The position numbers and the translations under genes are program-made. A stretch of DNA of 64,000 nucleotides, taken from positions 26,188 to 90,187 of the forward strand of contig NZ_CAJYPS010000008.1 in assembly GCF_913777145.1 (NCBI RefSeq), given 5' to 3'. Each line of letters opens with the position of its first letter. Positions within the stretch are counted from its first letter, which is position 1. This DNA comes from an uncultured Roseateles sp. GTDB taxonomy: Bacteria > Pseudomonadota > Gammaproteobacteria > Burkholderiales > Burkholderiaceae_C. The notes beneath the pieces are model-generated. The model had not been told where the DNA came from, made no database searches, and saw nothing but the letters and a program-made list of their open reading frames with translations. Positions 8,301 to 17,372 of the stretch are shown here, in pieces.

Positions 8301-8407
8301 CTGGGCGGGCTCCGAGTGTTGCTGCGGTGCATCATAGGACGCGCCCTGGTCGGGCTCGCTTCGTGATTCGCAGGCCCCGGCTGGCCCAGGCGCGAAAAAC
8401 ACCGGCG

Positions 8408-8437
8408 AAAAAAAACCCGAGCTTTTGCAAGCTCGGG
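8408..8437 (-). terminator. Strong intrinsic terminator of the ilvA-upstream small RNA
   Basis: Read on the minus strand, CCCGAGCTT pairs perfectly with AAGCTCGGG (9 bp, 4-base loop) and is followed immediately by eight T residues (8415-8408). It ends a short transcript started near 8536, and it lies 108 bases before the ilvA start on the same strand, so read-through could also feed ilvA. Confidence 0.85.
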
Positions 8438-8536
8438 TGGAATCCACCATGGAGGCGGTGGAGGAGACAACCGGTGCGATCAGGCTTTTCGGCTTGGGCT
8501 ACTCTAGGCTGCCTTGCCGCGTAAGCGTTTTCGCTT
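8408..8536 (-). ncRNA. Candidate small regulatory RNA with anti-Shine-Dalgarno motifs
   Basis: This 314-base interval between ilvA and the OsmC-family gene has no convincing ORF but contains a complete small transcription unit of about 129 nt. A sigma70-type promoter is followed by a predicted start near 8536, a 5' hairpin (AAGCG-AAAA-CGCTT, 8536-8523) and a CTCCTCC tract (8466-8460). Next comes a hairpin CCACC/GGTGG (8461-8444) whose 8-base loop presents GCCTCC, and then the strong intrinsic terminator. CCUCC in a single-stranded loop is complementary to Shine-Dalgarno sequences and is seen in several families of trans-acting small RNAs. The sequence does not look like 6S, SRP or tmRNA. Function is unknown; the mature ends are inferred. 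Confidence 0.6.
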
Positions 8537-8543
8537 GGGACCA

Positions 8544-8572
8544 AGTGTAAGCGCGTCTATGCTGCGCTGCAA
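8544..8572 (-). promoter_or_regulatory. Sigma70-type promoter of the small RNA
   Basis: On the minus strand, TTGCAG (8572-8567) and TACACT (8549-8544) are separated by exactly 17 bases, a near-consensus sigma70 arrangement. The expected transcription start is near 8536. AT-rich sequence just upstream of the -35 box (AAAAAATAT, 8580-8572) may act as an UP element. Confidence 0.65.
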
Positions 8573-8614
8573 TATTTTTTGTGTGATGAATTTGGGGTTC
8601 GCCTCTAGTCGACC

Positions 8615-9046
8615 ATGGAATGCGTTGTGAACTGGATGGGGGCCAATGGCCCGAGTGGCATGAGTTTCGTCGCCGAGACTGGCAGCGGGCATGTGCTGAC
8701 GATGGACGGTGCGCCGGACGGTGGTGGGCGCAACCTGGCGCCCCGGCCCATGGAAACCGTGCTGGCCGGCACCGGGGGCTGCACGGCCTATGACGTGGTG
8801 TTGATCCTGCAGCGCGGGCGCCACGATGTGCGCGGCTGCAAGGTCGTGCTCAAGGCCGACCGCGCCAGCACCGACCCCAAGGTGTTCACCGCGATCAATT
8901 TCCACTTTGTCGTGACCGGCCGGGCGCTGAAGGCCGACGTGGTGGAGCGGGCGATTGCGCTGTCGCACGAAAAATACTGCTCGGCCACCGCGATGCTGGC
9001 CCGCACCGCGGCGATCACCACCTCGTTCGAGCTGGTCGAGGTCTGA
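8615..9046 (+). CDS. OsmC family protein
   Basis: A 143-residue protein of the OsmC/Ohr superfamily. It has the two cysteines expected of thiol-dependent peroxidases, Cys56 in GTGGCTAYDV and Cys122 in HEKYCSATAML, and the alpha/beta pattern of the fold. Members reduce organic peroxides or act in related redox roles in the cytosol; the YhfA-like branch is less well characterised and this looks closest to it. The gene is divergent from the ilvA leader RNA. Its TGA directly abuts the coq7 stop codon on the other strand. The ATG at 8615 gives the normal family length. Confidence 0.85.
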   Translation: MECVVNWMGANGPSGMSFVAETGSGHVLTMDGAPDGGGRNLAPRPMETVLAGTGGCTAYDVVLILQRGRHDVRGCKVVLKADRASTDPKVFTAINFHFVVTGRALKADVVERAIALSHEKYCSATAMLARTAAITTSFELVEV

Positions 9047-9694
9047 TCAGACCCGGTGCGCGACCGTCGTCATCACCTTGGCGGCGGCGCGCATCAGGGC
9101 CTGCACGGGCGGCGGTAGCGGCCGTGCGCCCGCAGCCAGGGCGGCGTCGGCGTGCGCGGCCTCGTCCTGACGCATCTGTTCCACGATTGCCCGCGAGGCG
9201 GTGTCTTCCGCAGGCAGGCGCTCCAGGTGCCCGGCGAGGTGGGCCTCGACCTGGCGCTCAGTTTCCACGACGAAGCCCAGGCTCCAGCGGTCGCCGGCCA
9301 GTCCGGCCAGACTGCCCCAGGCGAAGGCGCCGCCCCACCAAAGAGGTGCCAGACGGCTGGTGTGGGCGCCCAGTTGCCGCAGTCGCTCCTCGGTCCAGGC
9401 CAGGTGGTCGATCTCTTCCTGGGCGGCATGCTGCAGTTGCTCGCGCAATTCGGGGTTGCGACTGAACAGGGACTGCGACTGGTAGAGCGCCTGGGCACAG
9501 ATCTCGCCGACGTGGTTCACCCGCATCAGCGCGCCCGCTTCGCGGGCCGCAGCGTCTTCAAGCCGGGGCGATGCCAAGCCTTGCGCCGGCGACGGGCGAG
9601 CGGCATGCGCCGGTGCGAATACCGTGCGCAAACCACTCTCGAGCGCGCAGATGCCGCGGTCTACCCAATTTTTTCGCGTGTGTGAATAAACCAT
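9047..9694 (-). CDS. coq7: Demethoxyubiquinone hydroxylase (COQ7 family)
   Basis: A 215-residue carboxylate-bridged diiron monooxygenase that hydroxylates the quinone ring in the penultimate step of ubiquinone synthesis. The iron-ligand motifs are present: the Glu in NHVGEICAQ, EEIDH, EVEAH and DEAAH. The frame is open for another 1.2 kb upstream opposite the porin gene, but the family alignment starts near residue 15-20 of the chosen product, so the ATG at 9694 (MVYSHTRK) is used. It is monocistronic, convergent with the OsmC-family gene and divergent from the porin. Confidence 0.92.
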   Translation of the reverse strand: MVYSHTRKNWVDRGICALESGLRTVFAPAHAARPSPAQGLASPRLEDAAAREAGALMRVNHVGEICAQALYQSQSLFSRNPELREQLQHAAQEEIDHLAWTEERLRQLGAHTSRLAPLWWGGAFAWGSLAGLAGDRWSLGFVVETERQVEAHLAGHLERLPAEDTASRAIVEQMRQDEAAHADAALAAGARPLPPPVQALMRAAAKVMTTVAHRV

Positions 9695-9717
9695 GAAGCA
9701 GGGGTCAGCCAGGGGTG

Positions 9718-9737
9718 ACGTTGCAGGGTTGCAACGT
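9718..9737. promoter_or_regulatory. Perfect 8+8 bp dyad in the coq7-porin intergenic region
   Basis: ACGTTGCA and TGCAACGT flank a 4-base GGGT spacer, a perfect inverted repeat that looks like an operator for a dimeric regulator. It lies 24 bases upstream of the coq7 start and about 135 bases upstream of the porin start. A TTGCAA within it could be read as a -35 element for rightward transcription, but I see no good -10 at 17 bases. The cognate regulator is unknown. Confidence 0.45.
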
Positions 9738-9871
9738 GAACACACAATTTCAAATCCGTAAATTCCCGAACACGCCAAAGCTCTGGTGGAATACGGGCAC
9801 TTCCTCTCTGGAGGTGACTGCGCTGTGCCTTCACCGGCTGGCGTATACGGATGAATCCTTAGGAGTATCGA

Positions 9872-10906
9872 ATGAAAAAAGCTCTGATTGCCCTGGCCGT
9901 CCTCGGTCTGACCGGCGGCGCTGCTGTCGCGCAATCCTCCGTGACCCTGTTCGGCGTCCTGGATGCCAACATGCGCTACACCAAGTCCAGCGGCCAGAAC
10001 CTGAAGAAGGTCGACTCCAGCGGCCTGAACACCAGCCGTTTCGGCGTGCGTGGCACGGAAGACCTGGGCGGCGGCCTGAAGGCTGGCTTCTGGCTGGAAT
10101 CCGAAGTCAGCTCTGACACCGGTGTCGCCGGTGGTGGCAGCGCTTTCTGGGGCCGTCGCGCCACCGTCAGCCTGATGGGCGACTTCGGTGAAGTGCGTCT
10201 GGGTCGCAACAAGACCGCCTCGCGCCTGCACATCGAAGACTTCGACCCGTCGCAAGCTACCGGCATGGGCAACGTGCTGGCCGTCTACAGCTCGCTGGGT
10301 TCGGGTACCAACCTGGCCGCCGGCCGCGCTGACAACATGGTCAGCTACCTGACCCCGGACAACCTGGGTGGCTTCTATGGCGCGGTGGACGTGTCCGCTG
10401 GCGAAGGCGCTGGCACCGGCACCACCGGCACCGCCAACAAGGGCTACTACGGCCGCGCTGGCTACAAGCAAGGCGCTCTGCACGTCAGCGGCACCTACGC
10501 CACCGTCGGCACGACCAGCAAGTACAAGCTGGCCGCCATCGGCGCGTCCTATGACTTCGGCATCGTGAAGCCCGCCTTCAACTACAGCCAAGCCAAGTTC
10601 AACGACCGCAAGGAAGACGTTTACACGCTGTCGGCCACGGCTCCCCTGGGCCAAGGTCTGCTGATGGCTTCGTACACGGACGCCAAGTTCAACAACGCGG
10701 CTGAAGTGGCTGGCATCAGCGCTGGCGACGCCAAGCTGTACTTCGTCGGCTACGTGTACAACCTGTCCAAGCGCACCGCTCTGTACACGACCTACGGCAC
10801 CATCGACAACAACGGCGCCGGCAAGTTCGCCGTCGCGGGTTCGCCCACCGTGGTGGCTGGTCGCAGCTCCAGCGGCTTCGACGTCGGTATCCGTCACAGC
10901 TTCTAA
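9872..10906 (+). CDS. Gram-negative trimeric porin
   Basis: A 344-residue outer-membrane porin of the Burkholderia/Neisseria general-porin family. It has a signal peptide cleaved after AVA, the mature start QSSVTLFGVLD, the RFGVRGTEDLGGGLKAGFWLE strands, a RRATVSLMGDFGEVRLGRNK segment at loop 3, and a C-terminal Phe in VGIRHSF needed for Bam recognition. A clear Shine-Dalgarno AGGAG lies at 9861-9865. It forms a channel for small hydrophilic solutes. An intrinsic terminator follows, so it is transcribed separately from the second porin. Codon choice is more uniform (AAG, CTG, GGC) than in neighbours, as in highly expressed genes. Confidence 0.93.
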   Translation: MKKALIALAVLGLTGGAAVAQSSVTLFGVLDANMRYTKSSGQNLKKVDSSGLNTSRFGVRGTEDLGGGLKAGFWLESEVSSDTGVAGGGSAFWGRRATVSLMGDFGEVRLGRNKTASRLHIEDFDPSQATGMGNVLAVYSSLGSGTNLAAGRADNMVSYLTPDNLGGFYGAVDVSAGEGAGTGTTGTANKGYYGRAGYKQGALHVSGTYATVGTTSKYKLAAIGASYDFGIVKPAFNYSQAKFNDRKEDVYTLSATAPLGQGLLMASYTDAKFNNAAEVAGISAGDAKLYFVGYVYNLSKRTALYTTYGTIDNNGAGKFAVAGSPTVVAGRSSSGFDVGIRHSF

Positions 10907-10946
10907 TCACTGCGATCTCGGCCCCTTCACAGGGGCTGCTCGCAGC

Positions 10947-10973
10947 AAAAGCCGCCTTCGGGCGGCTTTTTTG
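10947..10973 (+). terminator. Intrinsic terminator after the first porin
   Basis: GCCGCC-TTCG-GGCGGC, a 6-bp GC stem with a stable TTCG tetraloop, is extended by A/T pairs (AAAA/TTTT) and followed by a T-run. A smaller hairpin GCCCC/GGGGC precedes it. Confidence 0.9.
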
Positions 10974-11103
10974 TTTGCTGTGCGTCACCTTGGGGACTCA
11001 GGGGAAGCCATGTGGGCGCGCTGCAACAAAGCACGCACGTTCCGCAAGGGCTTCTCTCAGAATAGAGCGGTTCACTTTTCAAAACACTACAGGAGACAAA
11101 CTG

Positions 11104-12315
11104 ATGAAGAAGACCGCTTTGGCCCTCGCTGTTCTGGCAGCGAGCGCCTCGAGTGCCTGGGCGCAATCCAGCGTGACGCTGTATGGCATCTTGGATGCTG
11201 GTGTGCGCTACACCACCAATGCCAATGCCGGCACCTCCGAGAAGACGGTGGTCCCTGGCGGTATGTCGCAAAGCCGTCTCGGCGTGAATATCACCGAGGA
11301 CATGGGCGGCGGTCTGAAGGGCATTGCCAACATGGAGCACCGCCTGAACTCGGACACCGGCACGGCCGCTGCGGGTGATTTCTGGCGTCAGGTGTGGGTG
11401 GGTCTGCAATCCAGCGAGTTTGGCCAGATCCGCCTGGGTCGTCAGTACAACATCCTGTTTGACGTTTACACGTCGACCTTCGCCTCCTTCCGCTACTCGC
11501 CCTATATCGAGGCCTACAAGCCCGAGATCGGCATGGCCATGGCGGCGCGCCAGGACAACATGGTCAAGTACCTGGTCCAGCTGGGCAATTTCTACGGCGA
11601 AATTCAGGTGAGCGCGGGTGAGGGTCAGTCGGGTGCGGCAGCTGCCCTGCCGAACAAGACCGCAGGCGGCCTGCTGCGCTACAACGATGGCACCTGGGGG
11701 GCGGGTGGTGCCTTCCTGCAGGCGACCGAGCAGACCGGTCGCAAGGTCAAGGCGACGGTGCTGGGCGGCTCCTACACGGAGGGCCCCTGGTACATCCACG
11801 CCTCCTGGGGTCAGAACAAGTTTGACAACCCCTTCGGCCTGCTGAATCAGAGCAGTGCCGCAGCCTTCGCGGCATCGGCAGCGTCCACCGCACCCTTCGG
11901 CGTGGCTGCGCAGACCCGTGGTGCCTACACCAGCGGCCTGCTGGGTGCGAACGTGTTCAACGCGAACTCGACGGACATCAAGACCCGCACGATGTACATG
12001 TTCGGTGCCACTTATCAGCTGACGCCGCAACTGAACATCGGCGCCAATGCCTGGCTGACCAAGCAGAAGCATTACGGTACGGCCCAGAACCTGGCGGCGC
12101 CGTTCGCCGCTGCGCTGGCAGCGACCGGCCTGTCGACCAATGCGAACACGGAATCCAAGGCCGACTTCTTCGCCTTCGTGGCGGACTACGCCTTCTCCAA
12201 GCGCACCGACGCTTACCTGGAACTGGACTACACCAAGACCAGCGGTTCTGTGGCCTTTGCCAACGGCGCGACCAAGCGCGGCGGCGCGATGGTAGGCTTG
12301 CGCCATCGCTTCTGA
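11104..12315 (+). CDS. Gram-negative trimeric porin (second copy)
   Basis: A 403-residue porin of the same family as its upstream neighbour but divergent, with about 60 extra residues, mostly an Ala/Ser-rich insertion at about 250-290 (FAASAASTAPFGVAAQ) that should be an extended surface loop. The signal peptide is cleaved after AWA, followed by QSSVTLYGILDAGVRY. The C-terminus ends VGLRHRF. CAGGAG at 11091-11096 sets the ATG at 11104; the frame is open to 10975, but that part overlaps the previous terminator. It was probably produced by ancient tandem duplication. Confidence 0.92.
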   Translation: MKKTALALAVLAASASSAWAQSSVTLYGILDAGVRYTTNANAGTSEKTVVPGGMSQSRLGVNITEDMGGGLKGIANMEHRLNSDTGTAAAGDFWRQVWVGLQSSEFGQIRLGRQYNILFDVYTSTFASFRYSPYIEAYKPEIGMAMAARQDNMVKYLVQLGNFYGEIQVSAGEGQSGAAAALPNKTAGGLLRYNDGTWGAGGAFLQATEQTGRKVKATVLGGSYTEGPWYIHASWGQNKFDNPFGLLNQSSAAAFAASAASTAPFGVAAQTRGAYTSGLLGANVFNANSTDIKTRTMYMFGATYQLTPQLNIGANAWLTKQKHYGTAQNLAAPFAAALAATGLSTNANTESKADFFAFVADYAFSKRTDAYLELDYTKTSGSVAFANGATKRGGAMVGLRHRF

Positions 12316-12351
12316 TCTGCTGCATCAGCGCCCGAAGGCGCACACCAGCCG

Positions 12352-12375
12352 GGGGCCGCATCGCGGCCCCTTTTT
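12352..12375 (+). terminator. Intrinsic terminator after the second porin
   Basis: GGGGCCGC-ATC-GCGGCCCC forms a perfect 8-bp stem followed by TTTTT. It ends two bases before the ATG of the DUF3047 gene, so that gene needs read-through or its own promoter overlapping the porin 3' end. Confidence 0.85.
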
Positions 12376-12376
12376 C

Positions 12377-13150
12377 ATGGGTCCAACGTCCTGGCGGCAT
12401 GGCCTGGCGACGTTCGTCTGTGTGCTGCTGTCGGCCTGCGCTTCGACGCCGCAGCCCCCGGTCGAAGCTCTGCCCTTGACCGGGCCTTTGCAGGGCTGGT
12501 CGCTGCGCCCGCTGCCGGGCAAGGCGCAGACCCGCTATGTGCTGTCGTCGCGCGAAGGGCGGGCCTGTGTGCAGGCCACGTCGGAGGGCTCGGCCAGCCT
12601 GTTGCGTCGCATGCTGGACCTGCCGTCCGGCCAGATCGCACGCATAGAGTTCGATTGGTGGATAGACGCAGGCCCGGTCGTGCCCTCGGGCGAACAGCCG
12701 CCCGACGATGCGGCGGCGCGCATCGTGCTGGGCTTCGAGGGTGACGAGGCTCGCCTCTCGGTGAAGGACCGCCTGATGTTCGAGCTGGCGCGCACCATCA
12801 CCGGTGAGTCGCCGCCCTATGCGTCATTGATCTATGCCTGGGATGCGCGCCAGGTGCACGACGTGACGCTGATCAGCGAACGCAGCGACCGCCTGCGCAA
12901 GATCGTCGTGGCCGGGGGCGAGCAGCCGCCGGGGCGCTGGCTGCATCTCAGCCGTGACCTGGGCGCCGATTTCCGGCAGGCCTATGGCGAAGTGCCGGGG
13001 CGCCTGGTGGGTCTGGCCTTGATGACCGACAGCGACAACACCAGCAGCCATGCCCAGGCCTGTTACGGCGATGTGCGGTTCTATGACGCCCAGGGGCAAT
13101 TGCTGCAGGGCAGCCTGCTGATGTCTGCGCCGGCATTGAGTGCGCCCTAG
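12377..13150 (+). CDS. DUF3047 lipoprotein
   Basis: A 257-residue protein with a lipoprotein signal (LLSACAS lipobox, Cys at about 22) followed by a DUF3047-type domain: an FDWWIDAG strand near 90, an IVLGFEGDEARLS stretch, SLIYAWDARQV near 150, and a C-terminal ALMTDSDNTSSHAQACYGDVRFY signature. The function of DUF3047 proteins is unknown; the fold looks like a beta-sandwich carbohydrate-binding-like domain. It precedes the ABC importer genes by about 100 bases on the same strand and could be part of that unit, though it is not a solute-binding protein of the peptide family. Confidence 0.8.
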   Translation: MGPTSWRHGLATFVCVLLSACASTPQPPVEALPLTGPLQGWSLRPLPGKAQTRYVLSSREGRACVQATSEGSASLLRRMLDLPSGQIARIEFDWWIDAGPVVPSGEQPPDDAAARIVLGFEGDEARLSVKDRLMFELARTITGESPPYASLIYAWDARQVHDVTLISERSDRLRKIVVAGGEQPPGRWLHLSRDLGADFRQAYGEVPGRLVGLALMTDSDNTSSHAQACYGDVRFYDAQGQLLQGSLLMSAPALSAP

Positions 13151-13253
13151 GGCTTTCCCCGGGCGTGACGGCGGCATCGCGCCGCCATCATCGCGCCTTC
13201 ACGCTGCGCTGCAGCAAGCCTTACGTTGATGATCACGCGGTCTCCGCGGCTCC

Positions 13254-14231
13254 ATGCTGGTTTTCATCCTCCGTCGTCTGCTGCAGGCCCTGGTCGTGAT
13301 GCTCACGGTGGCCTTCATCGCCTTCATGCTGTTTCAGTACGTGGGCGACCCGGTCACCAATCTGCTGGGGCAGGACGCGACCGAGGAGCAGCGCACCGCG
13401 CTGCGCAAGGATCTCGGACTGGACCAGCCCTTCCCGGTGCAGTTCGCGCGCTTCGTCGGTAACGCGGCCCAGGGCGAGTTCGGCCTCAGCCTGCGCCAGG
13501 GCCGGCAGGTGTCGGCGCTCATCGTCGAGCGCTTTCCGGCCACGCTGGAATTGGCGCTGGCGGCCGGTGTGATTGCGCTGGTGTTCGGCATTCCGCTGGG
13601 GGTCTATGCGGCGCTGCGGCGTGGCCGCGTGGGCTCGCAACTGCTGATGATGGGTTCTTTGCTGGGGGTGAGCCTGCCGACCTTCCTGATCGGCATCCTG
13701 CTGATCCTGGTGTTCTCGGTGCGGCTCAAGTGGCTGCCCAGCTTCGGCCGCGGCGAGGTGGTGTCGCTGGGCGCGTGGCAGACCGGGCTGCTGACCTGGG
13801 ATGGGCTCAAGCACCTGGTGCTGCCGGCATTCACGCTTTCGGTATTCCAGCTGACGCTGATCCTGCGCCTGGTGCGCGCCGAGATGCTGGAGGTGCTGCG
13901 CACCGACTACATCCGCTTCGCACGCGCCCGCGGCCTGAGCAACCGCAGCATCTACTTCGGCCATGCGCTGAAGAACACGCTGGTGCCGGTGATCACCATC
14001 ACCGGCCTGCAGTTGGGCTCGCTGATCGCGTTCTCCATCATCACCGAGACCGTGTTCCAGTGGCCGGGCATGGGCCTGCTGTTCATCCAGGCGGTGCAGT
14101 TTGCCGACATCCCGGTGATGGCCGCCTATCTATGCCTGATTTCGTTGATCTTCGTGACGATCAACCTGGTGGTGGACCTGCTGTATTTCGCGGTCGACCC
14201 ACGGCTGCGCGTCGAGGGCAAGGCGCATTGA
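13254..14231 (+). CDS. Peptide/nickel-type ABC transporter permease (DppB/OppB family)
   Basis: A 325-residue inner-membrane permease with the N-terminal signature LVFILRRLLQALVVMLTVAF, six membrane segments and the cytoplasmic EAA loop (RARGLSNRSIYFGHALKNTLVPV) that contacts the ATPase subunits. It pairs with the next gene to form the translocation pore of an importer for di/oligopeptides or related solutes; the substrate cannot be read from sequence. It is the first of four consecutive genes whose spacing runs from 10 bases to four-base overlaps. No family 5 solute-binding protein gene is adjacent. Confidence 0.9.
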   Translation: MLVFILRRLLQALVVMLTVAFIAFMLFQYVGDPVTNLLGQDATEEQRTALRKDLGLDQPFPVQFARFVGNAAQGEFGLSLRQGRQVSALIVERFPATLELALAAGVIALVFGIPLGVYAALRRGRVGSQLLMMGSLLGVSLPTFLIGILLILVFSVRLKWLPSFGRGEVVSLGAWQTGLLTWDGLKHLVLPAFTLSVFQLTLILRLVRAEMLEVLRTDYIRFARARGLSNRSIYFGHALKNTLVPVITITGLQLGSLIAFSIITETVFQWPGMGLLFIQAVQFADIPVMAAYLCLISLIFVTINLVVDLLYFAVDPRLRVEGKAH

Positions 14232-14241
14232 CACACAAAGG

Positions 14242-15171
14242 ATGGCGATGAGTTCCGGGGTCGGCGCCGCGTTCGGGCGCTTCTTCGACGGCGATGTCTG
14301 GTATTCGTTCCGCCGCTCGCCCGTGGCCATGGGGGCGGCGCTGGTGGCGCTGGTCTGCGCGGTCTGCGCGCTGTTTGCCGAGAGCATCGCGCCGCACAAC
14401 CCTTTCGACCTGGCGACGCTGGAGTTGCTGGACTCGCTCAAGCCGCCCGCGTGGCTGGAGGGCGGCGAGGCGCGTTACCTGCTGGGCACGGACGACCAGG
14501 GGCGCGACATCCTCTCCGCGCTGATGTATGGCGCGCGCATCTCGCTGCTGGTGGGCATTGCGTCGGTGCTGCTGTCCATGGTCATCGGCGTGAGCCTGGG
14601 GCTGCTGGCCGGTTTCGTGGGCGGGCGGGTGGACGCCTTCATCATGCGGGTCTGCGACGTGATGCTGTCCTTCCCGTCCATCCTGATCGCGCTGCTGATC
14701 GACGGCGTGGGGCGCGCGCTGTTCCCGGATGCCCATGGCAGCCTGGCGTTCGCGGTGCTCATCCTCGCGATCTCGCTGACCGGCTGGGTGCAGTACGCAC
14801 GCACCGTGCGCGGCTCCACGCTGGTGGAGCGTAACAAGGAATATGTGCAGGCCGCGCGCGTGATCGGCGTGGGCTCCTTCACCATCATGCGCCGCCATGT
14901 GCTGCCCAACGTGACCGGGCCGGTGCTCATCCTGGCCACGCTGCAGGTGGCCTCGGCCATCTTGACCGAGGCGACGCTGTCCTTCCTGGGCGTGGGCGTG
15001 CCCCCCACCAGCCCCAGCCTGGGCACGCTGATCCGCATAGGCAACGACTTCCTGTTCTCCGGCGAGTGGTGGATCACCATCTGGCCCGGCGTGATGCTGG
15101 TGCTGATCTCGCTCAGCGTGAACCTGCTGGGCGACTGGCTGCGCGATGCGCTCAACCCGCGACTGCGATGA
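14242..15171 (+). CDS. Peptide/nickel-type ABC transporter permease (DppC/OppC family)
   Basis: A 309-residue permease with an N-terminal OppC-type membrane anchor, the GTDDQGRDILSALMYGARISL motif and an EAA loop (QAARVIGVGSFTIMRRHVLPNV) characteristic of DppC/OppC. It forms the second half of the pore with the preceding permease. The start could be the ATG at 14242 or 14248; AAAGGATGG around 14237-14243 supports either. The stop overlaps the following ATPase start (ATGA). Confidence 0.9.
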   Translation: MAMSSGVGAAFGRFFDGDVWYSFRRSPVAMGAALVALVCAVCALFAESIAPHNPFDLATLELLDSLKPPAWLEGGEARYLLGTDDQGRDILSALMYGARISLLVGIASVLLSMVIGVSLGLLAGFVGGRVDAFIMRVCDVMLSFPSILIALLIDGVGRALFPDAHGSLAFAVLILAISLTGWVQYARTVRGSTLVERNKEYVQAARVIGVGSFTIMRRHVLPNVTGPVLILATLQVASAILTEATLSFLGVGVPPTSPSLGTLIRIGNDFLFSGEWWITIWPGVMLVLISLSVNLLGDWLRDALNPRLR

Positions 15172-16144
15172 CCCAGCCCCTGCTTGAAGTGCGCCATCTG
15201 CGCGTCGAATTCCCCACCCGCCGCGGCACGCTGCTGGCGCTGGACGACATCAGCTTCGACATCGCGCCCGGCGAGATCCTGGGCGTGGTGGGCGAGTCCG
15301 GTGCGGGCAAGTCGCTGACCGGCGCGGCCATCATCGGCCTGCTGGACCCGCCGGGCCGCATCGCGGCCGGCGAGATCCGGCTGAGCGGCCGCCGCATCGA
15401 CAAGCTGCCCGATGAGCAGATGCGCCGCGTGCGCGGCCGCGAGATCGGCGCGGTGTTCCAGGACCCGCTGACCTCGCTGAATCCGCTCTACACCGTGGGC
15501 CGTCAGCTGGTGGAGACCATCACCACCCACCTGGAACTCAGCGCAGCCCAGGCGCGCGCACGCGCCATCGAGCTGCTGGCGTCCACCGGCATTCCGGCGC
15601 CCGAGGCCCGCATCGACCATTACCCGCACCAGTTCTCCGGCGGCATGCGACAGCGCGTGGTGATTGCGCTGGCGCTGGCCGCGCAACCCAAGCTCATCGT
15701 GGCGGACGAGCCCACCACGGCGCTGGACGTGTCCATCCAGGCGCAGATCATTGCGCTGCTGAAGAGGGTCTGCAAAGAGCAGGGCGCGGCCGTGATGCTG
15801 GTGACTCACGACATGGGCGTGATCGCCGAAACCTGCGACCGCGTGGCCGTGATGTATGCCGGCCGCATCGCCGAGATCGGCCCGGTGGCCGACGTGATCC
15901 ACCGGCCCGCCCACCCCTACACGGTGGGTCTGATGGGCTCCATCCCCGCCATGGACGAGGAGCGCGAGCGCCTGCAGCAGATCGACGGCGCGATGCCGCG
16001 CCTCACTGCGATTCCGCCGGGCTGCGCGTTCAACCCGCGCTGTGCGCAGGCCGACGAGCGCTGCCGCGGCCAGCGGCCCGAACTGGTCGCCGCGGGCGCG
16101 ACCTGCGCGGCCTGCTGGAAGCCGGTGAGCCCGGAGGCGCTGCG

Positions 16145-16148
<4 letters not shown>
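15168..16148 (+). CDS. ABC transporter ATP-binding protein (DppD/OppD family)
   Basis: A 326-residue ATPase with Walker A GESGAGKS (about 38-45), Q-loop [11 protein letters not shown], signature [12 protein letters not shown], Walker B LIVADEP and switch THD. The C-terminal oligopeptide-transporter extension has a [14 protein letters not shown] cysteine cluster, the expected Fe-S-like motif of OppD/DppD. It energises the importer with the next gene. The start was chosen at 15168, overlapping the previous stop (ATGA); the frame is open further upstream, but that part has no family similarity. Confidence 0.92.
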
Positions 16149-17146
<998 letters not shown>

Positions 17147-17149
17147 GCC

Positions 17150-17353
17150 TCAACGCGCAGCGGAGGCGGCCGATGCAGCGCTGGCCGGCGCCGGCAGGCG
17201 CAGCGGCCCCTTCTGGCCGCAGGCGCTCAGGGCGCCCAGGCCCAGCAGCACGGCGACGCCCAGTGCCAGGCGGCGCAGCCCCGCGCCGAGGCGGGTCTTT
17301 GGGTGGGGCGCCCGGGGGCGGGCGCCTACACTGATGCAAGCTTCAGTCTTCAT
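17150..17353 (-). CDS. lptM: LPS translocon maturation chaperone-type small lipoprotein
   Basis: A 67-residue lipoprotein with the family-defining lipobox and first mature residues LSACGQKGPLRLP, matching LptM (formerly YifL), which assists oxidative maturation of the LptDE translocon in E. coli. The mature part is tiny and ends in an Ala/Ser tail. The ATG at 17353 gives a 25-residue basic extension before the hydrophobic core, so a shorter start is possible. It is divergent from cyaY, a neighbour it also has in many proteobacteria. Confidence 0.85.
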   Translation of the reverse strand: MKTEACISVGARPRAPHPKTRLGAGLRRLALGVAVLLGLGALSACGQKGPLRLPAPASAASAASAAR

Positions 17354-17372
17354 GGAACGCAGTGTAGTGATC

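Noticed and set aside
8408..8536. 6S, SRP or tmRNA identity for the small RNA
   Set aside because: About 129 nt, without the 6S central-bubble organisation, the SRP GGAAG/AGCAG loop motifs, or tRNA-like ends.
8332..8544. Small open frame in the ilvA upstream region as an attenuator leader peptide
   Set aside because: It has no run of Ile, Val, Leu or Thr codons and crosses the terminator hairpin. An sRNA reading fits the promoter and terminator better.
9040..9053. Palindrome GGTCTGATCAGACC at the OsmC/coq7 junction (and CTGAGGCCTCAG at 37801-37812)
   Set aside because: Facing TGA stop codons on opposite strands automatically create TGA...TCA symmetry. The extra matching bases are few and there is no T-run.
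13170..13186. GGCGGC/GCCGCC hairpin after the DUF3047 gene as a terminator
   Set aside because: Short GC stem without a T-tract in GC-rich DNA; such repeats are frequent by chance here.
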